Positions 42,135 to 53,070 of a stretch of 64,000 nucleotides of DNA are shown here, piece by piece. The stretch covers positions 4,340,001-4,404,000 of the forward strand of contig NZ_AP019007.1 in NCBI RefSeq assembly GCF_009176645.1, written 5' to 3'. Position 1 is the stretch's first letter. Each line of letters opens with the position of its first letter. The notes under the pieces were generated by a model, which saw only the letters and a list, made by a program, of their open reading frames with translations, made no database searches and was not told where the DNA came from. The DNA comes from Enterobacter oligotrophicus. Lineage in GTDB: Bacteria > Pseudomonadota > Gammaproteobacteria > Enterobacterales > Enterobacteriaceae. The position numbers and the translations under genes are program-made.

Positions 42135-42425
42135 TTATTGTTCTTTTTTTTGCCAGTTTTCCCAGGTTTCCACCTCAATTTCGGCTGCTTTGTCGGTCGC
42201 GCTCTCAACCAGACGGCATGCCAGCGCGTTAACGTCATCCTTACTGAGGGCGCTGATCAGGCCGAATGACAGGGTTCCCAGGTCATGGATATTGCCTTCC
42301 TCGTCCGTCAGCGTGAGCAGAAAGTTGGACCGGGTAAAAGCGTTGTTGAGTTCGTTAAGTTCAGTCAGTGACGCTTCATGAATATTCACGGTTACGACGT
42401 AGCGGGTGATGTCACCACTGCTCAT
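42135..42425 (-). CDS. ydiZ: YdiZ, small conserved protein
   Basis: 96 residues, acidic, no signal peptide, alternating beta/alpha character (ITRYVVTVNIHEASL, TLTDEEGNIHDLGTLSFG). Assigned by position between pfkB and yniA, where E. coli has ydiZ of 96 residues; I do not recognise a function. Lies 105 bases upstream of yniA on the same strand. Confidence 0.8.
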   Translation of the reverse strand: MSSGDITRYVVTVNIHEASLTELNELNNAFTRSNFLLTLTDEEGNIHDLGTLSFGLISALSKDDVNALACRLVESATDKAAEIEVETWENWQKKEQ

Positions 42426-42497
42426 AATTCACCTCATTGTTATCATGAAAGTTTTCTTAGCATAGTCGATAGTACGCGTTTGGCGACTATGGCGCGC

Positions 42498-42524
42498 CTT
42501 TCCCCTTCATGACGAAGGGGAAAG
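42498..42524 (-). terminator. Terminator-like hairpin after pfkB
   Basis: CTTTCCCCTTC (42498-42508) pairs perfectly with GAAGGGGAAAG (42514-42524), 5-base loop, just past the pfkB stop. No T-run follows. Confidence 0.55.
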
Positions 42525-42528
42525 TGCG

Positions 42529-43461
42529 TTAATTACGGGACAGGTAGTCGACGATTTTCTGCGTGTCGGCAAGCGAGCAGAGCCGTGTGCCCTGGTTAAT
42601 GGTTGCAGCACTACCCGCAGCGACGCCGTAGCGCGTCATCTCCAGAAGCGAAGCACCCTGAGCCAGTTTCAGCGCCATTGCACCCACCATGCTGTCGCCT
42701 GCACCAACGGTACTCTGGCTTTTCATGGGCGGCGGGACGACCTGGACAAATCCGGTTTCGTCTACAGCCAGCGCCCCCTGAGGGCCAAGCGAGACGACGA
42801 CCCGAAGTGCTTTGCCGCACTTAACCAGTTCCTGAGCGGCTGTACGAACGTCATCCGGTTGGGTTAGCTCGCGATTGACAAGTGCGCTCAGCTCTTTCTG
42901 ATTCGGTTTGACCAGCTCAAGATGCCCCGGCTCTAACGCCGCAAGTAGCGCTTCGCCGGAGCTGTCGACAATGCAACGAATCCCGCGTTTCTGAACCGCC
43001 CGGATAAGATCCGTCAGTTTTTCAGTTTTGATCCCCGGCGGCAGGCTTCCACTAATGACCAGCATCGAGCCGCTCTCAATCGCCAGCACTTTCTCTTCGA
43101 GCTGGCGAAACTCATCATCACTTAGCTTCGCACCGGGCATAACGAAACGGTACTGTTCACCGGAAGATTCAACATGTACGTGCAGATTCTGTCGGGTCCA
43201 GTCTTTGGCATCGACGGTCTGCACGGTAACCTGCTCATCCAGCAGCAGAGAAACAAGATGTTCACCCGTGGCTCCCCCGGCCGGGAATATGGCCGTGGCT
43301 TTGCCGCCCAGGTGCGTAATGGCTCGCGCCACGTTGATGCCGCCGCCGCCAGGCTCAAATACCGGGGCACTGCAGCGCAATTTACCTTCCGGGTAAATTT
43401 GCGGGGTCAGGGTGGCGGAATCGAGGGAAGGGGAGAGTGTCAGCGTGTAGATAGAAACCAT
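42529..43461 (-). CDS. pfkB: 6-phosphofructokinase II
   Basis: 310 residues, ribokinase-family kinase. Glycine-rich substrate motif FEPGGGGINVARA and C-terminal catalytic STVGAGDSMVGAM. Minor phosphofructokinase of glycolysis, ATP-inhibited. Two ATGs are adjacent; 43461 is chosen because AGGAGG lies 5 bases upstream of it, while the one at 43464 would be only 2 bases away. Confidence 0.97.
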   Translation of the reverse strand: MVSIYTLTLSPSLDSATLTPQIYPEGKLRCSAPVFEPGGGGINVARAITHLGGKATAIFPAGGATGEHLVSLLLDEQVTVQTVDAKDWTRQNLHVHVESSGEQYRFVMPGAKLSDDEFRQLEEKVLAIESGSMLVISGSLPPGIKTEKLTDLIRAVQKRGIRCIVDSSGEALLAALEPGHLELVKPNQKELSALVNRELTQPDDVRTAAQELVKCGKALRVVVSLGPQGALAVDETGFVQVVPPPMKSQSTVGAGDSMVGAMALKLAQGASLLEMTRYGVAAGSAATINQGTRLCSLADTQKIVDYLSRN

Positions 43462-43632
43462 CATTACCTCCTTTTAGCATGGGTTGTTTTAAGCCTGGCA
43501 CCGATCGGCAGGAAGGCAATGTAAATAACAGTATGATTTTAAATATGAATACTGACGAAGTCTCCGCTGCAGATATATAAATTAAAACATGTTTTGAGAT
43601 CGTTCTTATTCAAAAAACGAAATAAGAAAACA

Positions 43633-43661
43633 TTGCTATGTTATTAGCGGCTTTTTATAAT
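43633..43661 (+). promoter_or_regulatory. Promoter of the ydiY leader
   Basis: TTGCTA (43633-43638), 17-base spacer, TATAAT (43656-43661). Predicted start about 43668, giving only about 65 transcribed bases before a full terminator. Confidence 0.7.
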
Positions 43662-43710
43662 TTGTTACCTTTCTCTGGACGCCTTGTCATTGATCCTCAA
43701 GAAAGTTTCC

Positions 43711-43734
43711 GAGACCGTGACGGTCTCTTTTTTT
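43711..43734 (+). terminator. Intrinsic terminator inside the ydiY leader
   Basis: GAGACCG-TGA-CGGTCTC followed by seven T, ending 22 bases before the ydiY start. Together with the promoter at 43633-43661 it would make a transcript of about 65 bases: an attenuated leader or a small RNA. Confidence 0.85.
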
Positions 43735-43756
43735 GTTGTATGGACTCCTTAATAAA

Positions 43757-44515
43757 ATGAAGCTTTTGAAGACAGTTCCTGCTGCACTGATGCTGGCGGG
43801 TGGTGTGTTTGCATCAATGAATGCAACCGCCGATGACTCCGTTTTTACTGTCATGGACGATCCCGCTACGGCGCAAAAACCCTTTGAAGGTAACCTGAAC
43901 GCAGGGTATCTGGCGCAATCTGGTAACACAAAAAGCTCTTCCCTGACGGCAGACAGCACGCTGACCTGGTACGGCAACACCACCGCCTGGTCACTGTGGG
44001 GGAATGCCAGCAACACGTCCGCTAACGACGAACGTTCTTCGGAGAAATATGCCGTAGGCGGGCGTAGCCGTTATAACATGACCGATTATGACTATCTCTT
44101 CGGCCAGGCGAGCTGGTTAACTGACCGCTACAATGGCTACCGTCAGCGCGATGTCTTTACCGCAGGTTATGGCCGTCAGTTCCTGAACGGACCGGTGCAC
44201 AGCTTCCGTTTTGAATTCGGTCCTGGTGTCCGTTATGACGAGTACACCGATGGCGATACCAAAACCCAACCGTTAGGTTATGCATCGGGTACCTATGCCT
44301 GGCAGATGACCGACACCACCAAATTTACGCAGGGTGTATCGGTGTTTGGTGCTGATGATACAACGCTGAACTCTGAGAGTGCGCTGAACGTTGCCATCAA
44401 TGAACACTTCGGTTTGAAAGTGGCTTATAACGTGACCTGGAACTCTTCACCTCCAGCCTCTGCGCCGGATCATACCGACCGCCGAACCACCGTTTCTCTT
44501 GGCTACAAAATGTAA
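43757..44515 (+). CDS. ydiY: YdiY, outer-membrane DUF481 protein
   Basis: 252 residues (same as E. coli YdiY in register). Signal peptide MKLLKTVPAALMLAGGVFASMNATA, then a beta-barrel DUF481 domain (GYLAQSGNTKSSSLTADS, FEFGPGVRYDEY). Described as acid-inducible in E. coli; function unknown. ATG 43757 gives the conserved N-terminus; no strong SD. Upstream there is a promoter followed by a terminator, so expression may need read-through. Confidence 0.94.
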   Translation: MKLLKTVPAALMLAGGVFASMNATADDSVFTVMDDPATAQKPFEGNLNAGYLAQSGNTKSSSLTADSTLTWYGNTTAWSLWGNASNTSANDERSSEKYAVGGRSRYNMTDYDYLFGQASWLTDRYNGYRQRDVFTAGYGRQFLNGPVHSFRFEFGPGVRYDEYTDGDTKTQPLGYASGTYAWQMTDTTKFTQGVSVFGADDTTLNSESALNVAINEHFGLKVAYNVTWNSSPPASAPDHTDRRTTVSLGYKM

Positions 44516-44521
44516 TTGAAG

Positions 44522-44550
44522 CGGGCCGAAATATTATCGGCCCGTTTTTT
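44522..44550 (+). terminator. Intrinsic terminator of ydiY
   Basis: CGGGCCGA (44522-44529) pairs with TCGGCCCG (44537-44544), followed by TTTTTT. Confidence 0.92.
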
Positions 44551-44779
44551 ATTTTCAGAAACTGTGCTGTTTTATAATAAACACCGTTTTAAAATAATTG
44601 GTCCGCAGCTTTCTCCATAATTTCTTCATAATTACGTTTTGATATAGATATTCAATTTATTTGACACGAATTGATAAATAAATTGACTAGGCAGAAGTGT
44701 GATCCAGATCTACACTAAAAACACAGGCAGATTTATGCCTTAAGTCATTTTGCTTTAATTCAGTAAGAGAATAATCATT

Positions 44780-45013
44780 ATGAAAAAAATCAAAACCGCT
44801 GCAGCAGCAATAGTGCTTTCCGCACTCTCTTTTGGCGTATTCGCTGCTGATGCCGAAACCACACCTGCCAGTGACGCCAATAGCCAAATCGGCATGACTA
44901 AAGCCTCTGACGTTGAAGCGGGTTCTAACCTCGCGCCAGGGTCACAGTCTACCGGCCAGTCGATGAACGACGCATTTGATGTTCATAAACTGGTTGCGGG
45001 TGAGTGGTCCTGA
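44780..45013 (+). CDS. Small exported protein of unknown function
   Basis: 77 residues, not recognised. A clear signal peptide (MKKIKTAAAAIVLSALSFGVFA) leaves a mature chain of about 55 residues that is acidic, Ser/Thr/Gly/Asn-rich and has no cysteine. AAGAGA lies before the ATG and a strong terminator follows, both supporting a real gene. The promoter region has TTGACA at 44661-44666 and a CRP-like TGTGATCCAGATC at 44698-44710 with one base too many in the right arm. No E. coli counterpart comes to mind at this position. Confidence 0.7.
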   Translation: MKKIKTAAAAIVLSALSFGVFAADAETTPASDANSQIGMTKASDVEAGSNLAPGSQSTGQSMNDAFDVHKLVAGEWS

Positions 45014-45057
45014 TAAGCCTGTTACTGTGTTGAATATCACTCAATAATCAACCCGCC

Positions 45058-45087
45058 AAAAACCGGATAGAGATGTACCGGTTTTTT
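45058..45087 (+). terminator. Intrinsic terminator of the small exported protein gene
   Basis: AAAAACCGG (45058-45066) pairs with CCGGTTTTT (45078-45086), loop of 11 bases, with the T-run included in the stem. Confidence 0.88.
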
Positions 45088-45170
45088 GACGTGTTATCGC
45101 TGCAAAAGTATTTAACATTTATTCGCAACAGTTAATTTTTATTTATCTCTCTTGATGGCAGACGAATGCA

Positions 45171-45278
45171 CTAACCCCAGATCATCGCGGCCCATCGCAA
45201 TAGCAACATCGCGCCACAAATGGCAATTAATACCACCACCATCTTCCAGTGCTTCACAGCAAATCGTTTCGTTGGCAT
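45171..45278 (-). CDS. yniD: YniD, 35-residue membrane protein
   Basis: Translation gives MPTKRFAVKHWKMVVV followed by a hydrophobic segment (LIAICGAMLLL) and RWAAMIWG. This matches E. coli YniD, a 35-residue single-span protein, in length and nearly all residues. AAGGATTAGG lies upstream. Basic N-terminus suggests N-in topology. Function unknown. Confidence 0.88.
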   Translation of the reverse strand: MPTKRFAVKHWKMVVVLIAICGAMLLLRWAAMIWG

Positions 45279-45376
45279 AACCTAATCCTTGTCCGTTAAT
45301 TGTTCCAGTCTACCAAAACATGCGGCAGATTGCGCATTATCCGGGACGGAAGGTTATGCAATATGATCGGTCCGGG

Positions 45377-45469
45377 CTAGAACCAGTGGAATCTGTCGGC
45401 AAGAATCAAAACCAACCCTGCCGCTGAAAGTATATTCAATATCACAACGGTTCTACTGGATACATTCAT
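45377..45469 (-). CDS. YncL-like 30-residue membrane protein
   Basis: Translation begins MNVSSRTVVILNILSAAG, continues LVLILAD and ends RFHWF. The N-terminus MNVSSRTVV and the F-W-rich end resemble E. coli YncL (31 residues, stress-induced small membrane protein). AGGAGG stands 7 bases before the ATG, which is excellent for so short a gene. It lies 98 bases upstream of yniD on the same strand, so the two may be cotranscribed. E. coli yncL sits elsewhere. Confidence 0.75.
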   Translation of the reverse strand: MNVSSRTVVILNILSAAGLVLILADRFHWF

Positions 45470-45793
45470 TTGATGCCCTCCTGGAGGTGTAAGACCCTGT
45501 TCAAGAATAGCTCAGCAATGTTGAATTGCGAGCCTCTGGTAGCGAAAGTAAGTGAACTCATACGAAAGGATGAGTGACTCAAACTGGCCGCAGAGGATGC
45601 ATTCGCCTTGTTATTAGTGTTACCATTGGAGCGCTTGCCGTAAATCCGCCTTTGTCTGATTTTGGCGGGTGCATGATGACGAGCCAATTTGACGATTGTT
45701 GGTCAGATGGTTTCGTAATCTACTGTTAAATCACGATTATTTTCTTTGTATATGCTCTTATGTGTGGGGCATCACTGCAAATAAGGATATAAA
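45470..45793. other. Region upstream of thrS (324 bases)
   Basis: No convincing gene; a 73-codon minus-strand frame overlapping the small gene has no SD and low-complexity composition. The right end holds the thrS leader with an anticodon-like hairpin at 45704-45721. The rest presumably contains divergent promoters for thrS and the small membrane protein genes. Confidence 0.5.
45704..45721 (+). promoter_or_regulatory. Anticodon-like hairpin in the thrS leader (translational operator)
   Basis: AGAT (45705-45708) pairs with ATCT (45718-45721), exposing GGTTTCGTA, which contains CGT, the anticodon of a threonine tRNA. E. coli ThrS represses its own translation by binding such a tRNA-like leader arm. 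The stem seen here is short. Confidence 0.45.
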
Positions 45794-47722
45794 ATGCCTG
45801 TAATTACTCTTCCTGATGGCAGCCAACGCCATTACGACCACGCTGTTAGCCCAATGGATGTTGCCCTGGACATCGGCCCTGGACTCGCGAAAGCGACCAT
45901 CGCTGGCCGTGTAAATGGTGAGCTGGTTGATGCATCCGACCTGATCGAAAACGATGCTACGCTTGCTATCATCACCGCGAAAGACGAAGAAGGTCTGGAG
46001 ATCATTCGTCACTCCTGCGCGCATCTGTTAGGTCATGCTATCAAGCAGCTGTGGCCAAACACCAAAATGGCGATCGGCCCGGTTATTGACAACGGTTTTT
46101 ATTACGACGTTGACCTTGACCACACCCTGACCCAGGAAGATATCGACGCGCTCGAAAAACGTATGCACGAGCTCGCTGAAACCAACTATGACGTCATCAA
46201 GAAGAAAGTCAGCTGGCACGAAGCGCGTGAAACCTTCGTGAAGCGTGGCGAGAGCTATAAAGTCTCTATTCTTGACGAAAACATTTCGCATGATGACAAG
46301 CCAGGCTTGTACCATCACGAAGAATACGTCGACATGTGCCGTGGACCGCACGTGCCGAACATGCGCTTCTGTCATCACTTTAAACTGATGAAGATCGCCG
46401 GTGCCTACTGGCGTGGCGACAGCAACAATAAGATGTTGCAGCGTATTTATGGTACGGCGTGGGCAGATAAAAAAGCCCTGAACGCCTACCTGCAGCGCCT
46501 GGAAGAGGCGGCGAAGCGTGACCACCGTAAAATCGGTAAGCAGCTTGACCTGTACCATATGCAGGAAGAAGCGCCGGGCATGGTGTTCTGGCATAACGAC
46601 GGCTGGACAATCTTCCGTGAACTGGAAACTTTCGTGCGCTCGAAGCTGAAAGAGTACCAGTATCAGGAAGTAAAAGGCCCGTTCATGATGGACCGTGTGC
46701 TGTGGGAAAAAACCGGCCACTGGGACAACTATAAAGATGCGATGTTCACCACCTCGTCTGAGAACCGTGAATACTGCATCAAGCCAATGAACTGCCCTGG
46801 CCACGTTCAGATCTTCAACCAGGGTCTGAAATCCTACCGCGATCTGCCGCTGCGTATGGCGGAATTCGGTAGCTGCCACCGTAACGAGCCATCAGGTGCG
46901 CTGCACGGTCTGATGCGTGTTCGTGGCTTTACCCAGGATGATGCGCATATCTTCTGTACTGAAGATCAGGTACGTGATGAAGTTAACGCCTGTATTCGTA
47001 TGGTCTACGATATGTACAGCACCTTTGGCTTCGAGAAGATCGTGGTCAAACTCTCAACGCGCCCGGAAAAACGTATCGGTAGCGATGAGACATGGGATCG
47101 CGCAGAAGCGGATCTCGCCGTGGCGCTGGAAGAGAACGGTATCCCGTTTGAATACCAGCTGGGCGAGGGCGCATTCTACGGTCCGAAAATTGAATTTACC
47201 CTGTATGACTGCCTCGATCGCGCATGGCAGTGCGGTACTGTACAGCTGGACTTCTCCCTGCCGCAGCGTTTAAGCGCCTCTTATGTTGGCGAAGATAACG
47301 AGCGTCAGGTGCCGGTTATGATTCACCGTGCAATTCTTGGTTCTCTGGAGCGCTTCATCGGCATCCTGACTGAAGAGTTTGCGGGCTTCTTCCCAACCTG
47401 GCTCGCGCCAGTGCAGGTCGTGGTGATGAACATTACCGATTCTCAGTCTGAATACGTTAAAGAATTGACGCAGAAACTACAAAATGCGGGCATTCGCGTA
47501 AAAGCGGACTTGAGAAATGAGAAGATTGGCTTTAAAATCCGCGAGCACACTTTACGTCGTGTCCCGTATATGTTGGTCTGTGGTGATAAAGAGGTGGAAG
47601 CAGGCAAAGTGGCCGTTCGCACCCGCCGTGGTAAAGACCTGGGCAGCCTGGACGTAAGTGAAGTGATTGAGAAGCTGCAACAAGAGATTCGCAGCCGCAG
47701 TCTTCAACAACTGGAGGAATAA
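45794..47722 (+). CDS. thrS: Threonyl-tRNA synthetase
   Basis: 642 residues, same as E. coli. N-terminal TGS and editing domains ([14 protein letters not shown]), class II core with [13 protein letters not shown] holding a zinc cysteine, and C-terminal anticodon-binding domain. Charges tRNA-Thr and hydrolyses Ser-tRNA-Thr. First gene of thrS-infC-rpmI-rplT-pheMST-ihfA. The leader carries a tRNA-like hairpin for autoregulation. Confidence 0.98.
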   Translation: MPVITLPDGSQRHYDHAVSPMDVALDIGPGLAKATIAGRVNGELVDASDLIENDATLAIITAKDEEGLEIIRHSCAHLLGHAIKQLWPNTKMAIGPVIDNGFYYDVDLDHTLTQEDIDALEKRMHELAETNYDVIKKKVSWHEARETFVKRGESYKVSILDENISHDDKPGLYHHEEYVDMCRGPHVPNMRFCHHFKLMKIAGAYWRGDSNNKMLQRIYGTAWADKKALNAYLQRLEEAAKRDHRKIGKQLDLYHMQEEAPGMVFWHNDGWTIFRELETFVRSKLKEYQYQEVKGPFMMDRVLWEKTGHWDNYKDAMFTTSSENREYCIKPMNCPGHVQIFNQGLKSYRDLPLRMAEFGSCHRNEPSGALHGLMRVRGFTQDDAHIFCTEDQVRDEVNACIRMVYDMYSTFGFEKIVVKLSTRPEKRIGSDETWDRAEADLAVALEENGIPFEYQLGEGAFYGPKIEFTLYDCLDRAWQCGTVQLDFSLPQRLSASYVGEDNERQVPVMIHRAILGSLERFIGILTEEFAGFFPTWLAPVQVVVMNITDSQSEYVKELTQKLQNAGIRVKADLRNEKIGFKIREHTLRRVPYMLVCGDKEVEAGKVAVRTRRGKDLGSLDVSEVIEKLQQEIRSRSLQQLEE

Positions 47723-48268
<546 letters not shown>

Positions 48269-48291
48269 GGCCTTCAAGCAGCAAAATCTGT

Positions 48292-48327
48292 GGAGCCTTC
48301 GGGCTTCATAGGTTTTGTTCGCCTATG
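48292..48327 (+). promoter_or_regulatory. rpmI leader hairpins (probable L20 operator region)
   Basis: GGAGCC-TTCG-GGCTTC (48292-48307) is followed by CATAGG/CCTATG (48307-48312, 48322-48327). In E. coli, ribosomal protein L20 binds structure in this part of the transcript to repress rpmI-rplT. Binding here is inferred from position. Confidence 0.45.
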
Positions 48328-48341
48328 TTTCGTTTATTTAA

Positions 48342-48563
<222 letters not shown>

Positions 48564-48592
48564 GTCGTTAACGTTTAACTTTTTTAACTTAG

Positions 48593-48970
<378 letters not shown>

Positions 48971-48980
48971 GCCAGTTGAG

Positions 48981-49004
48981 AGAGGGGGCTTAGCTCCCTC
49001 TTTT
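48981..49004 (+). terminator. Terminator after rplT
   Basis: AGAGGGGGC (48981-48989) pairs with GCTCCCTCT (48993-49001) with one G-T wobble, followed by TTTC. Separates the ribosomal-protein part from pheMST. Confidence 0.75.
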
Positions 49005-49024
49005 CATTTAACACTATCAGAAGA

Positions 49025-49054
49025 TTGACATTTATCCGTGCAGGCTTTTCAATA
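49025..49054 (+). promoter_or_regulatory. Promoter of pheMST
   Basis: Consensus -35 TTGACA (49025-49030) with a weak -10 (TTCAAT/TCAATA) 17-18 bases later, between the rplT terminator and pheM. Confidence 0.6.
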
Positions 49055-49093
49055 AGGTCTTAACGGTTTTTTACCACACAAGGTAACGCAAGC

Positions 49094-49138
49094 ATGAATG
49101 CTGCTATTTTCCGCTTCTTCTTTTACTTTAGCACCTGA
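49094..49138 (+). CDS. pheM: PheM, pheST leader peptide
   Basis: 14 residues, [14 protein letters not shown], with five phenylalanine codons, three in a row. Ribosome stalling at these codons when Phe-tRNA is scarce prevents the downstream terminator from forming. Identical to the E. coli leader peptide as I recall it. Confidence 0.95.
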
Positions 49139-49188
49139 ACTCAGGAGGCTAGCGCGTGAAAGATGAAACGAAAAACAGCGCCAGATAA

Positions 49189-49211
49189 GCCTCCCGATGG
49201 AGGCTTTTTTT
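49189..49211 (+). terminator. pheST attenuator terminator
   Basis: GCCTCC-CGAT-GGAGGC followed by seven T, about 50 bases after pheM and 65 before pheS. The upstream GGAGGC at 49144-49149 can compete for the GCCTCC arm as antiterminator. Confidence 0.9.
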
Positions 49212-49233
49212 GTGCCTGAATTCGAGAGAATAA

Positions 49234-50259
<1,026 letters not shown>

Positions 50260-50274
50260 GGGCAGGACAGAACA

Positions 50275-52662
50275 ATGAAATTCAGTGAACTGTGGTTACG
50301 CGAATGGGTGAACACCACGCTTGACAGCGAAGCGCTTTCCAACCAGATCACCATGGCGGGTCTGGAAGTTGATGGCGTCGAGCCGGTTGCAGGTGCTTTC
50401 AACGGTGTGGTTGTGGGTGAAGTGGTTGAGTGCGGTCAGCACCCAAACGCCGATAAACTGCGCGTGACAAAAGTGAATGTCGGCGGCGATCGCTTACTGG
50501 ATATCGTCTGCGGCGCGCCAAACTGCCGCCAGGGACTGAAAGTGGCTGTAGCAACCGTTGGTGCGGTGCTGCCGGGTGATTTCAAAATTAAAGCGGCGAA
50601 ACTGCGTGGTGAACCGTCTGAAGGCATGCTGTGCTCGTTCTCCGAGCTGGGTATTTCTGACGATCACAGCGGTATTATTGAGCTGCCGCAGGATGCGCCA
50701 GTTGGCACCGATATTCGCGAATATCTGAACCTTGATGACAACACCATCGAAATCAGCGTCACGCCAAACCGTGCCGACTGTTTAGGGATTATCGGCGTGG
50801 CGCGCGATGTTGCCGTGCTGAACCAGGCTGAGCTGAATGCGCCGGAAATTGCCCCGGTTGACGCCACCATCAGCGACACGCTGCCAATCCAGGTTGAAGC
50901 CGCTGACGCTTGCCCGCGCTACCTCGGCCGCGTGGTGAAAGGTATCAACGTTAAAGCGCCAACCCCACTGTGGATAAAAGAGAAACTGCGTCGCTGCGGT
51001 ATCCGTTCCATTGATGCCGTGGTTGACGTGACCAACTACGTTCTGCTGGAGCTGGGCCAGCCGATGCATGCGTTCGATAAAGATCGCATCGAAGGCGGGA
51101 TTGTTGTGCGTATGGCGAAAGAGGGCGAAACCCTGGTTCTGCTGGACGGTAGCGAAGCGAAACTGAACGCCGACACCCTGGTGATTGCTGACCACAGCAA
51201 AGCGCTGGCAATGGGCGGGATCTTCGGTGGCGAACATTCTGGCGTGAACGATGAGACGCAAAACGTCCTGCTGGAATGCGCATTCTTCAGCCCGCTCTCT
51301 ATCACTGGTCGTGCACGTCGTCATGGCCTGCACACCGACGCCTCTCACCGCTATGAGCGCGGCGTTGACCCGGCGTTGCAGTACAAAGCGATGGAGCGTG
51401 CGACTCGCCTGCTGATCGACATCTGTGGCGGTGAAGCCGGTCCGGTTATCGATGTGACCAACGAAGCAACTCTGCCGAAACGCGCCACCATCACCCTGCG
51501 CCGCAGCAAGCTGGATCGCCTGATTGGCCACCATGTTGCCGATGCACAGGTGACCGATATTCTGACGCGTCTGGGCTGTGAAGTGACTGAAGGTCAGGAC
51601 GAGTGGAAAGCCGTTGCACCATCCTGGCGTTTCGACATGGAGATCGAAGAAGACCTGGTGGAAGAAGTGGCTCGCGTATACGGCTACAACAACATCCCTG
51701 ACGAGCCGGTGCAGGCGGGTCTGGTGATGGGCACCCACCGTGAAGCTGACCTGTCCCTGAAGCGTGTGAAAACCATGCTGAACGACAAAGGCTATCAGGA
51801 AGTGATCACCTACAGCTTCGTGGACCCTAAGCTGCAGCAGCTAATCCACCCAGGCCAGGAAGCGTTGATTCTGCCAAGCCCGATCTCCAGCGAAATGTCT
51901 GCAATGCGCCTTTCCCTGTGGACGGGTCTGCTTGGCACCATCGTGTATAACCAGAATCGCCAGCAAAACCGTGTGCGAATTTTTGAAAGCGGTTTACGCT
52001 TTGTACCGGATAATCAGGCAAATTTAGGCATCCGTCAGGATCTCATGCTGGCTGGCGCAATTAGCGGCAACCGCTATGAAGAGCACTGGGACCTGGCAAA
52101 AGGCACCGTTGATTTCTACGATATGAAGGGCGATCTGGAAGCGATTCTCGATCTGACCGGTAAATTATCTGAAATTGAATTCCGTGCAGAAGCCATTCCA
52201 GCCCTGCATCCGGGCCAGAGTGCGGCAATTTATTTAGACGGCAAACGTGTTGGTTTCATTGGTGTTGTTCACCCTGAACTGGAACGTAAACTGGATCTGA
52301 ACGGCCGTACCATCGTGTTCGAGCTGGAGTGGAACCCGGTCGCAGACCGCGTCATTCCTCAGGCGCAGGACGTCTCCCGCTTCCCGGCGAACCGCCGCGA
52401 TATCGCGGTTGTGGTCGCGGAAAACGTGCCTGCAGCAGATATTTTGGCCGAATGTAAGAAAGTTGGCGTAAATCAGGTAGTTGGCGTAAACTTATTTGAC
52501 GTGTACCGCGGCAAGGGCGTAGCAGAAGGTTTCAAGAGCCTCGCTATTAGCCTTATCCTTCAGGATACCAGCCGTACACTCGAAGAAGAGGAGATTGCCG
52601 CTACCGTCGCCAAATGTGTAGAGGCATTAAAAGAGCGATTCCAGGCATCATTGAGGGATTGA
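50275..52662 (+). CDS. pheT: Phenylalanyl-tRNA synthetase beta subunit
   Basis: 795 residues, same as E. coli. N-terminal tRNA-binding (EMAP-like) region with GAPNCRQG, the B3/B4 editing domain, B5 domain and C-terminal anticodon-binding domain. Starts 15 bases after pheS and ends 4 bases before ihfA, so transcription continues into ihfA. Confidence 0.98.
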   Translation: MKFSELWLREWVNTTLDSEALSNQITMAGLEVDGVEPVAGAFNGVVVGEVVECGQHPNADKLRVTKVNVGGDRLLDIVCGAPNCRQGLKVAVATVGAVLPGDFKIKAAKLRGEPSEGMLCSFSELGISDDHSGIIELPQDAPVGTDIREYLNLDDNTIEISVTPNRADCLGIIGVARDVAVLNQAELNAPEIAPVDATISDTLPIQVEAADACPRYLGRVVKGINVKAPTPLWIKEKLRRCGIRSIDAVVDVTNYVLLELGQPMHAFDKDRIEGGIVVRMAKEGETLVLLDGSEAKLNADTLVIADHSKALAMGGIFGGEHSGVNDETQNVLLECAFFSPLSITGRARRHGLHTDASHRYERGVDPALQYKAMERATRLLIDICGGEAGPVIDVTNEATLPKRATITLRRSKLDRLIGHHVADAQVTDILTRLGCEVTEGQDEWKAVAPSWRFDMEIEEDLVEEVARVYGYNNIPDEPVQAGLVMGTHREADLSLKRVKTMLNDKGYQEVITYSFVDPKLQQLIHPGQEALILPSPISSEMSAMRLSLWTGLLGTIVYNQNRQQNRVRIFESGLRFVPDNQANLGIRQDLMLAGAISGNRYEEHWDLAKGTVDFYDMKGDLEAILDLTGKLSEIEFRAEAIPALHPGQSAAIYLDGKRVGFIGVVHPELERKLDLNGRTIVFELEWNPVADRVIPQAQDVSRFPANRRDIAVVVAENVPAADILAECKKVGVNQVVGVNLFDVYRGKGVAEGFKSLAISLILQDTSRTLEEEEIAATVAKCVEALKERFQASLRD

Positions 52663-52666
52663 ACCT

Positions 52667-52966
52667 ATGGCGCTTACAAAAGCTGAAATGTCAGAATATC
52701 TGTTTGATAAGCTAGGGCTTAGCAAACGGGATGCTAAAGAGCTGGTAGAGCTGTTTTTCGAAGAGATCCGTCGTGCTCTGGAAAATGGTGAGCAGGTAAA
52801 ACTCTCCGGCTTTGGCAATTTTGATTTGCGAGACAAAAACCAACGTCCGGGCCGTAACCCGAAGACGGGGGAAGATATTCCCATTACAGCCCGCCGCGTG
52901 GTGACCTTCAGACCCGGCCAGAAGTTAAAAAGCCGTGTCGAAAACGCAACGCCCAAAGCAGAGTAA
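52667..52966 (+). CDS. ihfA: Integration host factor alpha subunit
   Basis: 99 residues, HU/IHF family. The DNA-bending arm [14 protein letters not shown] with the intercalating proline is visible. Forms a heterodimer with IhfB and bends DNA sharply. Overlap-like spacing (4 bases) from pheT shows translation from the same message. Confidence 0.98.
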   Translation: MALTKAEMSEYLFDKLGLSKRDAKELVELFFEEIRRALENGEQVKLSGFGNFDLRDKNQRPGRNPKTGEDIPITARRVVTFRPGQKLKSRVENATPKAE

Positions 52967-52978
52967 TATGAACTAACC

Positions 52979-53006
52979 AAAAAGGCCGCATTAGCGGCCT
53001 TTTTTC
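52979..53006 (+). terminator. Intrinsic terminator of the pheST-ihfA operon
   Basis: GGCCGC-ATTA-GCGGCC flanked by AAAAA and TTTTTT. Confidence 0.93.
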
Positions 53007-53070
53007 TTTGCTCTGCCCGGCAAACCCGCCGTAAAATCAATGGTATCTGACTCCTGAAAATACACTGCCT

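Noticed and set aside
43711..43734. Terminator of a gene upstream of ydiY on the plus strand
   Set aside because: No plus-strand gene precedes it; pfkB is on the other strand. It fits a leader or small RNA instead.
45466..45687. 73-codon minus-strand reading frame upstream of thrS
   Set aside because: It has no SD, a low-complexity Ser/Asn/Ala/Arg composition, and its last bases overlap the start of the short YncL-like gene, which has an excellent SD.
53007..53070. Cobalamin riboswitch before btuC
   Set aside because: The spacer is only 64 bases and lacks any B12-box-like sequence; btuCED is normally not riboswitch-controlled.
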